This document shows, piece by piece, positions 14,870 to 21,707 of a DNA stretch of 33,048 bases; positions within the stretch are counted from its first letter, which is position 1, and each line of letters opens with the position of its first letter. A model generated the notes under the pieces. It worked only from the letters and a program-made list of their open reading frames with translations. It had not been told where the DNA came from and made no database searches. The position numbers and the translations under genes are program-made. This DNA comes from Chthonomonas sp. UBA6659 (GTDB lineage: Bacteria; Armatimonadota; Fimbriimonadia; Fimbriimonadales; Fimbriimonadaceae), in contig DKKT01000071.1 in assembly GCA_002455425.1 (NCBI GenBank), forward strand, positions 80,718 through 113,765, written 5' to 3'.

Positions 14870-16111
14870 CTAGCGATGGGTGTAGTCGCGGAGCGCTTTG
14901 GCCCGCGTCCAATGCCCCGCCACCAGCAGGCTCATCGCGCCACCGATCACGACCGCCAGACGCTCTCCGGTGAACTTCGCCACCGCGCCCGCCTCTAAGT
15001 CGCCGAGCTGGGGGCCGGTGATGTGGAAGAGCATCCCCGTCGCGGTCATCCGGCCGCGCATCGCGTCCGGGGTCGCCAGCTGCCGGATCGTCTGGCGCAT
15101 CACCGTGCTGATCATGTCGCTCGCTCCGGTCAGCGCGAGAAACAGCATCGCGAGCGGTAGATTCGGCGCGAGCCCGAACCCGATCGTGAACAGTCCGTAG
15201 CAGGCGATCATGACAATGACAAGCCGTCCTTGGTGGTGAACGGTCGGCAGCCACGCGAGCCCGAGTGCGGCGATCAGCGCTCCAAGGCCGCTCGATGCAG
15301 CCAGAAGCCCGTATCCGGTCGGACCGAGCTTCAGGATCGGCCCGGCAAACGCCGGCAGTAGCGCATCGGCCGCGGAGAAGAACGTCGCCCAGAAGTCGAT
15401 CCACATCGCGTGGCGCACCACCGGGGTGCCCTTGACGAACGTGAATCCCTCGCCGATCCGCTGGAACACTTCGCGCACCGTGCGCGGGCGGTCGCCGACG
15501 TCCCCTTCCGGCGGACGCGGGGGCAGCCGATAGATCGCGAGGAGCACGGCGAGGAACGACACCGCGTTCACGAGGTAGCAGGAGGCGAGGCCGCTGATCC
15601 CGGCCCAGCCCTGCCACCCGATCAGGAGCCCGGCCACGATCGGGCCGGTCACATCGCTGAGACGCCATGTGACCCCGTTGAGGCTGGCCGCATTGGGGAA
15701 GACCTCCTTCGGGACGAGCCCGGCGACCATCGCCTGTCGCGCTGGACCCTCGAACGCGCGGGCGACGGCTCCGAGCGCGACGAGGGCATAGAGACTCCAC
15801 ACGGTGACGCGAGACGTGATGGTGAGCATCGCCACCCCCACCGCCACCGCTGCGAGCCCGCACTGGGCGACGAGGATCACTTTGCGGCGATCCGCATGGT
15901 CGGCGAGCACACCGCCGAACAGGCTGAAGATCAGGAGCGGAACCACGCGCGCGATGCCGAGCAGGCCGACATAGAGGGAACTGTCCGTGAGCTGATAGAC
16001 CTGCCAGGCGATGGCCCAAGCCTGGACCTGATTGCCGAGGTTCGAAATGAAGCTGCCGACGAGAAACTCGCGGAACCCACGGTATTGAAGTGCGGGCAGC
16101 CGCACGCTCAA
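14870..16111 (-). CDS. MFS-family transporter (EntS/MFS_3 type exporter)
   Basis: About 413 residues with twelve hydrophobic segments, the normal MFS size. The N-terminus 'LPALQYRGFREFLVGSFISNLGNQVQ' followed by AWQVYQLTDSSLYVGLLG is typical of the MFS_3 (enterobactin-exporter-like) group. MFS motif A reads GGVLADHADRRKV (about 66-78) after helix 2, and 'RAFEGPARQAMVAGLVP' is the group's helix 4-5 signature. The start is TTG at 16111, with GAGG 8 nt upstream; a GTG 6 nt later is possible. Upstream readings in frame belong to the opposite-strand helicase gene. Such proteins usually export small molecules; the substrate is unknown. It is divergent from the NERD-helicase gene across about 180 bp. 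Confidence 0.85.
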   Translation of the reverse strand: MSVRLPALQYRGFREFLVGSFISNLGNQVQAWAIAWQVYQLTDSSLYVGLLGIARVVPLLIFSLFGGVLADHADRRKVILVAQCGLAAVAVGVAMLTITSRVTVWSLYALVALGAVARAFEGPARQAMVAGLVPKEVFPNAASLNGVTWRLSDVTGPIVAGLLIGWQGWAGISGLASCYLVNAVSFLAVLLAIYRLPPRPPEGDVGDRPRTVREVFQRIGEGFTFVKGTPVVRHAMWIDFWATFFSAADALLPAFAGPILKLGPTGYGLLAASSGLGALIAALGLAWLPTVHHQGRLVIVMIACYGLFTIGFGLAPNLPLAMLFLALTGASDMISTVMRQTIRQLATPDAMRGRMTATGMLFHITGPQLGDLEAGAVAKFTGERLAVVIGGAMSLLVAGHWTRAKALRDYTHR

Positions 16112-16291
16112 GATTCGATCCTCGCCTTCACGCCTTCGGAGGTTTCGACAGCCCGGGCGGCCAGTCCTCCCGTACCGGCGATCCGTCACGTGACGAGACC
16201 GACGATAAGGTTCGCATGCGGGCGAGTCCTGACTCAAATGTGCTCGACGGAGCACGTTACTTGCAGCCGAGTGCCAATATCGAACACGGCT

Positions 16292-17998
16292 ATGGCGAAA
16301 ATGAGCCCGGCTCAGTTGTTGGATGCAATCCGCAGCGATCCTGCGCGCGCTGCCGAAGTCGAGGTCTACGATGCGCTCGAGCGGCAACTCGGTGACGAAT
16401 ACACGGTCTTCTATTCCGTCGAGTGGAATGCCGCCCCGGTATCGAGCGAACCGGTGCAGGATGGGGAAGCGGACTTTGTGGTCGGCCATCCGAAGCACGG
16501 GTTCCTCGTGCTTGAGGTCAAAGGCGGGATCGTTGCGTTCGACCCGGAGCAGCGCCGATGGACCTCCACGAGTCGTGGTGGGTACACGAACAAGATCACG
16601 GATCCGTTTGGACAGGCCAAACGGTCCTGTTACGGTCTTGTCGCCCGCATCCAGAAGTTGGTTTCGGAGCGCGGGTCGATGCGCCTCTTCCACGGTGTCG
16701 TCCTGCCCCATTGTCTGATCCGGCCCGAGGATCTGCCGGGAGCAGCCTCGCCTCGGACCACGATCGACGCAGGCGGCCTGTCGCACCTCGAGCAGAGCAT
16801 CGAGCAAGCTTTCGAGTACTGGGCGAACGGTGTCGAATTGCGGGGCCCGGGCTATGGAGAGGTTCTCAGAGCAATCCGGCGCATCCATAGCCATCCCGTT
16901 GCCGGCTACCGCAACATGTCCCTGGAGATCGTCGAACACCATGCCGAGTTCGATCGGCTGACCGATGACCAACTCCGCGTGCTCGACATGGTGGCGGCGA
17001 ATCGCCGCTTGTTGGTCCGGGGCTGCGCCGGCTCCGGGAAGACGTTCCTGGCGAAACGGTTGGCGGCCAAGAGATCCTCGCGAGGGGAGCGGGTGCTTAC
17101 GGTGTGCTTCAATAATCTCCTCGGAAACCTCTTGGAGGAGGAATTGGGGGGCCTCCCGCGGGTGACCGCAACCAACTTTCATCGCCTCTGTGAGCGGCTC
17201 GCTCAGGGTGCCGGGATGGCGCTTACTCCGCCCGCCGCGGAAAATGCGAGCGTCTACTACACCGCGCTGCTCGACGCTGCGCTCGCAGCGCTTGACTCGG
17301 ACCCTTCCTTACGATTCGACACGGTGATCGTGGATGAGGCCCAAGATTTCGAACTCGAATGGTGGATCGTCATCGAAGCACTCCTCTCTGGAGAAGACGC
17401 GTCCCTGACCGTCTTCACCGACGCGAACCAACTGCTCTATGGCACCAATCGGGGCGTTCCCGACGGCTACGGAGTGTTCGCGGAGATCGATCTTGGTGAG
17501 AACGTCCGAAACACCCAGGCGATCCATCGCGAAGCGCTACGGTTCTTCCGCGGTGAGACGGTACCCACTGCTCTCGGACCTGAAGGGGTCGCACCGACGT
17601 GGATCGAAGCGGAGTCGCCCGATGCTCAGATCGCACAACTCGAACTGGTGCTGGGAAGGTTGATCGACGAGCAGCGAATCGCGACCAAGGACGTCGCTGT
17701 CCTGACGCCAAAGGGAGTCGGGTCGACCTCCCTGAACGATCTTCAGCAGGTTGGAAAGTGGGACTTGTCGGCCTACGAACTGCGGGAGGACGATGAGATC
17801 GGTTGGTCGACGATCCGCAGGTTCAAAGGTCTGGAGAGCCCGGTGGTGATCCTGGTCGAGCTGGATGACGCGATCGCACAATCCGACCGACTGCGTGAAT
17901 TGGTGTACGTTGGGATCAGCCGGGCGCGGGACTTCCTGTATCTGATCGGTTCATCCGGTACCCTCACGTTGATCCGGACCGACGGAAAGAGAGCTTAG
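16292..17998 (+). CDS. NERD nuclease-like domain fused to UvrD/Rep-like helicase
   Basis: About 568 residues. The N-terminal region (about 20-170) fits the NERD nuclease-related fold: 'GEADFVVGHPKHGFLVLEVKGG' supplies D61 and the E75-x-K77 pair of a PD-(D/E)xK active site. The rest is a superfamily-1 ATPase: Walker A GCAGSGKT (244-251), Walker B VIVDEAQD (about 346-352), motif III FTDANQ (375-380), an arginine-finger segment 'IDLGENVRNT', and the C-terminal 'WSTIRRFKGLESPVVILV' and 'YVGISRARDFLYLI' motifs. It is a DNA-handling enzyme, for repair or defence. No methylase, toxin or other defence partner adjoins it. Start: ATG 16292 or ATG 16301; neither has a good Shine-Dalgarno. Confidence 0.88.
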   Translation: MAKMSPAQLLDAIRSDPARAAEVEVYDALERQLGDEYTVFYSVEWNAAPVSSEPVQDGEADFVVGHPKHGFLVLEVKGGIVAFDPEQRRWTSTSRGGYTNKITDPFGQAKRSCYGLVARIQKLVSERGSMRLFHGVVLPHCLIRPEDLPGAASPRTTIDAGGLSHLEQSIEQAFEYWANGVELRGPGYGEVLRAIRRIHSHPVAGYRNMSLEIVEHHAEFDRLTDDQLRVLDMVAANRRLLVRGCAGSGKTFLAKRLAAKRSSRGERVLTVCFNNLLGNLLEEELGGLPRVTATNFHRLCERLAQGAGMALTPPAAENASVYYTALLDAALAALDSDPSLRFDTVIVDEAQDFELEWWIVIEALLSGEDASLTVFTDANQLLYGTNRGVPDGYGVFAEIDLGENVRNTQAIHREALRFFRGETVPTALGPEGVAPTWIEAESPDAQIAQLELVLGRLIDEQRIATKDVAVLTPKGVGSTSLNDLQQVGKWDLSAYELREDDEIGWSTIRRFKGLESPVVILVELDDAIAQSDRLRELVYVGISRARDFLYLIGSSGTLTLIRTDGKRA

Positions 17999-18013
17999 AC
18001 CCAAGTTTGCGCG

Positions 18014-19309
18014 CTACGGACCCTCGACGAAGAGTGGTACGTTGGCGACTGCCGCCAGACCCGCGTCGTCGTGGACGTACGCGAACAGGCGGTAACCTCC
18101 GCTCTTCGACGGCAGCTTCACTTTCGCCATGCGATCATTCGATTCGAGGATGGCCTCCGGGTAGATTGGCGGCACTCGTTCGTCGCGACCAGCGGTCAGG
18201 CGCTCAACGGCTTCACCCGTAAGGATCCAACGGACTTTCAGCGGTCGCTTCTCGGGATCGGCGGCCACGAGCGTCGCCTCCAAGACCTGTCCTTGACTGA
18301 GTTTGTCCGACTGTGGCACGGACAGCTCCTCGATGCGTGGCGCGAGGTTCACCCGCGGTTTGCCGGTCCACAATTCGGAGACGGTTTCCACGGCTGCGAG
18401 GGGGGTGCCATCGGGGAGGAGCATGCCGAACCAGGTGGCGGTGGCCTCCTGTTTGTTGCCCCATAGGAAGGCGTAGGAGCCCAGGCACGTTCCCTTGGCC
18501 TGAGCAACCGCACTCTTGTACGATCGTCGGTAGAAGTCGGCCTTCTCGGTGCTGGAGGCTTCGATGGGGGCATCCCAGCGCGTCTTCGGAACCTCCCATT
18601 GCCCCAACGGCCCGAACTCGGTGACGACATAGGGCTTGCGGCCCCCCTGTTTGGCGTATCGCTCGGCCAAGGTCGGGGCTCCACCGTAGCTGTTGATCCC
18701 GATGATGTCGATGCTTGGGCAGTACTTCTGGATCGACTTGACCTTATCTTCGCCGATCTCCGCGATCACGGTCATCGTCGGGTGATTGGGATCGATGCTC
18801 TTGCTCATCGCGGCGATCGCTTCGATGGCTTCCCAGACTTTGGGGTCCTTCCCATTTCCTTCCATCTCGTTGCCGAAGGCCCACATCAAGAGGGCGGGAT
18901 GATCCTTGTACTTCAGGATCACGCTCTTGCACATCTCGAACTGCTTCTTCACGGCGGTGGGGTCGCTGTAGTTGAAGTCCCCGTTGTGTCCGAGCCAGAT
19001 TCCGGCAGTCACGGTCAGGCCGTGCCGCTGGGCTTCGCTGAGCGCCTCGTCCAATTGCTCGGCACCCCAGGTCCGCACCGAGTTACCGCCGATTTCCACG
19101 AGAAGTGTCCGGGATCCGTTACCGCCGACCCCTCGGATGAAATAGGGCCTCCCGTTGCGCGTAAGCTCGAACTGACCGGGTGTTCCGGTCAGCTTCACCG
19201 TGCTGGGGCCGTCCGGCGCGGCATCATGAAGGACGGCGAAGACGCCGGTTGCTCCCAGGATGGCGCCGCCGAGCACCGCGAGTTGCGAAACGTTTCCCGA
19301 AGCGATCAT
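18014..19309 (-). CDS. Glycoside hydrolase with TIM barrel (GH2/GH5-like), LacI-operator controlled
   Basis: A 431-residue protein. The N-terminal hydrophobic stretch (about 9-27) is a signal peptide or anchor. 'GQFELTRNGRPYFIRGVGGNG' is the strand that opens GH2 C-terminal and GH5-like barrels. The acid/base Glu is E148 in 'LMWAFGNEMEG' and the nucleophile is E231 in 'YVVTEFGPLG'. A beta-sandwich domain follows (about 330-431) with 'LEATLVAADPEKRPLKVRWIL'. It probably cuts a beta-linked glycan outside the cytoplasm. The ATG at 19309 is 6 nt after a TACAAT box with no Shine-Dalgarno. The LacI-type operator lies inside codons 4-9, so repressor would block elongation at the very start. It is divergent from lacI and most likely in its regulon. 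Confidence 0.8.
   Translation of the reverse strand: MIASGNVSQLAVLGGAILGATGVFAVLHDAAPDGPSTVKLTGTPGQFELTRNGRPYFIRGVGGNGSRTLLVEIGGNSVRTWGAEQLDEALSEAQRHGLTVTAGIWLGHNGDFNYSDPTAVKKQFEMCKSVILKYKDHPALLMWAFGNEMEGNGKDPKVWEAIEAIAAMSKSIDPNHPTMTVIAEIGEDKVKSIQKYCPSIDIIGINSYGGAPTLAERYAKQGGRKPYVVTEFGPLGQWEVPKTRWDAPIEASSTEKADFYRRSYKSAVAQAKGTCLGSYAFLWGNKQEATATWFGMLLPDGTPLAAVETVSELWTGKPRVNLAPRIEELSVPQSDKLSQGQVLEATLVAADPEKRPLKVRWILTGEAVERLTAGRDERVPPIYPEAILESNDRMAKVKLPSKSGGYRLFAYVHDDAGLAAVANVPLFVEGP
19284..19299. promoter_or_regulatory. LacI-type operator O1 (glycosidase gene)
   Basis: TGCGAAACGTTTCCCG, containing the palindrome core GAAACGTTTC at 19287-19296. It is immediately downstream of the predicted transcription start of the divergent glycosidase gene. 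The same core occurs at the lacI gene and at the dockerin-like gene. Confidence 0.75.
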
Positions 19310-19315
19310 GGCCGC

Positions 19316-19321
19316 ATTGTA
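19316..19321 (-). promoter_or_regulatory. -10 box of the glycosidase gene
   Basis: TACAAT on the minus strand, 6 nt before the ATG at 19309. Transcription would start at the ATG, so the message is probably leaderless. The -35 region is weak. Confidence 0.5.
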
Positions 19322-19422
19322 ACACGCATTCGGTGCTTTGAGGTGGGCTCTGATGTCGCAAGTCCGTCAACAGGTCGAATCAGGTTCAAATGTGGGTGGC
19401 CGAGAAGAATCTCAAAAAAAGA

Positions 19423-19453
19423 TTGACGAAACGGGCGAATTGTCTCGTATACT
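19423..19453 (+). promoter_or_regulatory. Promoter of the lacI operon
   Basis: TTGACG at 19423-19428 and TATACT at 19448-19453, spaced 19 bp (slightly long for sigma-70 type). The operator at 19471-19482 follows about 10 nt after the expected transcription start, so the regulator can block its own operon. Confidence 0.65.
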
Positions 19454-19470
19454 GCGGATGAGGGAGTTTG

Positions 19471-19482
19471 CGAAACGTTTCG
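19471..19482. promoter_or_regulatory. LacI-type operator O2 (lacI autoregulation)
   Basis: A perfect 12-bp palindrome CGAAACGTTTCG between the lacI promoter and its ATG. LacI-family repressors typically bind A/T-flanked palindromes with a central CG, which this fits. Its centre is 185 bp from that of O1. Confidence 0.8.
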
Positions 19483-19489
19483 GAAGATC

Positions 19490-20512
19490 ATGGGAAGCAC
19501 GATCAAGGACATCGCCGAGCGGCTGAATATCTCCGTGAGCACCGTGAGCTACGCGCTCAACGGCGGGCCGCGCCGGGTCCCGGATGACGTTCGCGCTCGC
19601 GTGTTGGCGGTGGCGAAGGAGCTCGACTACCGCCCGAACCGGGTGGCGCGGGCGATGGTGACCGGCCGAAGCGACACCATCGGTGTCGTACCGCCCGAAG
19701 TGTCCGAGGACGTCTTTCTGAGTCCGTATCTTCACCTTGCGCTGAACGGCGTGTTCAACGAGGCCGGGCGGCAGCATCAGGATGTCCTGCTCTTCACGCG
19801 CTGCAGTGAGACGGAGCGCGAAGAGATGGCTTCGATCTTGGTCGACGGACGCGTCGACGGCGTGATCTTCATTGCCCCGCATTTCAGCGAGAAGGCGGTC
19901 GAACTGGCGATGAGCACCCACGCCCCCTGCGTCAGCATCTCGGGTGTCCCGGTCGAGGGCGTCTTGACCTTCTGCGTCGACAACGAAGCCGGCGTCGCAA
20001 TGGCGTTGCAGCATTTGTACGATCTGGGGCATCGGAAGATCGCCCATATCGCGGGTCGACTGGATATGCAGGACGCGATCGTACGCCTCCAATCCTACCA
20101 AGCCTTCTTGCGTTCGAAGCGGATTCCGTACCGCGAAGAGTGGGTGGGCATGGGGCAATTCATGATCGAGGGCGGACGCCGCGCGATGAACGCGCTGCTC
20201 TCGTTGCCCGAGCCTCCGACCGCGGTCTTCTGCGCCAACGATGAAATGGCGATCGGTGCGCTGATGGAGGCCTATGCGTGCAACCGCAAGGTCCCCGATG
20301 ACATTTCGATCGTGGGGTTCGACAATTCGCCCGGCACCGCGCACGTCTATCCGACCATTACGACGGTCGCCCAGCCCATCAGCGATCTTGGGGCTGCCGC
20401 AGTCCGCGCCCTCAAGCAACTCATCGAGAATACCGAGCCCGAAGAGTCGCCGATTTTTCCTGCACAGCTCATCGTCAGAGCCTCGACGTCCCGTCCAATG
20501 GAGCACAAATAG
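19490..20512 (+). CDS. LacI-family transcriptional regulator of the glycan locus
   Basis: A 340-residue regulator of family length. The N-terminal helix-turn-helix reads 'STIKDIAERLNISVSTVSYALNG' in two adjoining blocks (residues 3-25) with the hinge helix 'YRPNRVARAMVTGRSDTIGVV'. The remainder is the periplasmic-binding-protein-like sensor domain with 'HRKIAHIAGRLDMQDA', 'PPTAVFCANDEMAIGALMEA' and 'SIVGFDNSPGTAHVYPTITTVAQP', all family hallmarks. Effector is unknown, but the sugar-uptake genes downstream suggest an oligosaccharide. GGAAG lies 3 nt before the ATG. Its own promoter carries the operator O2, so autoregulation is likely. The stop codon shares one base with the start of the next gene. 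Confidence 0.93.
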   Translation: MGSTIKDIAERLNISVSTVSYALNGGPRRVPDDVRARVLAVAKELDYRPNRVARAMVTGRSDTIGVVPPEVSEDVFLSPYLHLALNGVFNEAGRQHQDVLLFTRCSETEREEMASILVDGRVDGVIFIAPHFSEKAVELAMSTHAPCVSISGVPVEGVLTFCVDNEAGVAMALQHLYDLGHRKIAHIAGRLDMQDAIVRLQSYQAFLRSKRIPYREEWVGMGQFMIEGGRRAMNALLSLPEPPTAVFCANDEMAIGALMEAYACNRKVPDDISIVGFDNSPGTAHVYPTITTVAQPISDLGAAAVRALKQLIENTEPEESPIFPAQLIVRASTSRPMEHK

Positions 20513-21366
20513 TGAACAAGAAACAAGGAGCATTCACGCTCATCGAGCTGCTCGTCGTCATCGCGATCATTGCGATCTTGGCGGCGATCCTTTTCCCCGT
20601 CTTTGCCCAAGCGAAGGCCTCCGCAAAGAAGATCGCCTCGATCTCGAACATGAAGCAGGTCCTCAGTGCGGTCAACCTGTACGTGATCGACTCGGACGAT
20701 ACGTACATGAAGCGCGGCACCATGAACGGCAACGGGCAATCTTGGACGACAGGCAGCTGTAGCGCGGATACATGGGGCTGTCCGACTTGGGACAAGCTCA
20801 TCTATCCGTACCAGAAGAGCTACCAGCTGTTTGAAGCCGGTTTGGATCGTTCTCCACGGAAGCCTTCAAACCTCGGCGAGATCAAGCGCTCCTACCGCGT
20901 CGCCAGCAATCTGATTCGCGGTGTCGGCGGAGTGAACACTTGGGGCGGAACCACCGAGACCAACGTCCAGGTGTATTCGACGACGGCGATCCCGGTTCCG
21001 GCCTCCTCGATTCTGCTCACCGAACAACGCAACGAGGCCCAGTTCTACACGAACGACTACTGGATCTGGTCGACCTTCTGGGAGCAATGGGTTTGGGGTG
21101 CCGGGTCGCGGAACACCCTTGCCTACGAAGACGTCAACGTGAATCAGTTCTGGTCGGGCATCGACTACAAGACCGCGGGGACGGCAGGCTTTGGCTTCGC
21201 AGATGGACACGTCAAGTCCTTCCCGCGCGGCTATCTGTTCCCCGGCTATCGCCAGTCGCGCGCCTTCAATCAGGCCGTCGATCCGACGCTGAAAGGCGTT
21301 TGCCTCGATGCCGACGACTTCTCGGGAAACGGGCCGGCCAACGACTGCCCGCTGCCCCAGCAGTAA
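20512..21366 (+). CDS. Prepilin-type protein (type IV pilin-like N-terminus, ADGH C-terminus)
   Basis: A 284-residue protein. A short basic leader MNKKQG is followed by AFTLIELLVVIAIIAILAAI: a class III signal cut after Gly7, with the Glu at mature position 5 used for pilus or pseudopilus assembly. The soluble part has SNMKQVLSAVNLYVIDSDDTYMKRG, the aligned 'M kQ…a…Y..DyddtyP' pattern seen in DUF1559-like and G-type pseudopilin proteins of Planctomycetes and Armatimonadota, and ends with GFGFADGHVKSFPRG. GTG starts at the last base of the lacI TAG, so translation is coupled to the repressor. It is presumably envelope-located and co-expressed with the sugar transporter; the role in glycan use is unknown. 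Confidence 0.85.
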   Translation: MNKKQGAFTLIELLVVIAIIAILAAILFPVFAQAKASAKKIASISNMKQVLSAVNLYVIDSDDTYMKRGTMNGNGQSWTTGSCSADTWGCPTWDKLIYPYQKSYQLFEAGLDRSPRKPSNLGEIKRSYRVASNLIRGVGGVNTWGGTTETNVQVYSTTAIPVPASSILLTEQRNEAQFYTNDYWIWSTFWEQWVWGAGSRNTLAYEDVNVNQFWSGIDYKTAGTAGFGFADGHVKSFPRGYLFPGYRQSRAFNQAVDPTLKGVCLDADDFSGNGPANDCPLPQQ

Positions 21367-21376
21367 CTCACTCCCT

Positions 21377-21406
21377 CTGAAGCGGCGTGCTTGCATGCCG
21401 CTTCAG
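21377..21406 (+). terminator. Intra-operon hairpin after the prepilin gene
   Basis: CTGAAGCGGC at 21377-21386 pairs exactly with GCCGCTTCAG at 21397-21406, and the stem extends further inward through a G-U pair. No T-run follows, so it is more likely an mRNA-processing or attenuating hairpin than a full terminator. Confidence 0.5.
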
Positions 21407-21421
21407 GTCCCCACCCACGCC

Positions 21422-21685
21422 ATGAAGAAGGAAATACCAACCTGGGCCGTCATCGCTTCGATCGCCGCCGTCGCTCTGATCGGAGGATTCGTCGTGATCT
21501 TTGGAGCGATGGGGCCTCGTGAGCTGCCCGCGCCGAAGATCAAAGTCAAGCAAGAGATCCCGGATCACCTGAAGGGCCGGCTTTCACCCGAAGTCGAAGC
21601 GCAGATTCGGGAGCAGACCAAGAAGTACGGCGAGATCGATCCGTCGGCGCCCGAGCCTACACCACGAACGCCGTCCGACCGCTGA
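21422..21685 (+). CDS. Small single-pass membrane protein, unknown function
   Basis: An 87-residue protein: MKKEIP, one membrane helix (about 7-29, rich in A, I, V, ending FGAMG) and a hydrophilic C-terminal tail of about 55 residues with 'PAPKIKVKQEIPDHLKGRLSP' split by prolines, then 'EVEAQIREQTKKYG' and a Pro-rich end. No family is recognised. It lies between the prepilin-like gene and the transporter on the same strand, 22 nt before the latter, so it is probably made together with them; it may be a periplasm-facing accessory of the transporter or the pilin. No good ribosome-binding site is seen. Confidence 0.6.
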   Translation: MKKEIPTWAVIASIAAVALIGGFVVIFGAMGPRELPAPKIKVKQEIPDHLKGRLSPEVEAQIREQTKKYGEIDPSAPEPTPRTPSDR

Positions 21686-21707
21686 GCGCGCGTGCCTGGT
21701 TCCCAGC

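Noticed and set aside
15410..16291. Long upstream extension of the NERD-helicase reading frame
   Set aside because: It is antisense to the MFS gene, and its Arg/Glu/His-rich composition is that of a shadow frame; the NERD fold starts after 16292.
19427..19438. CGAAACGGGCGA as a fourth LacI operator
   Set aside because: Only the left half matches the palindrome; the right half lacks TTTC. It overlaps the -35 region but is too weak to claim.
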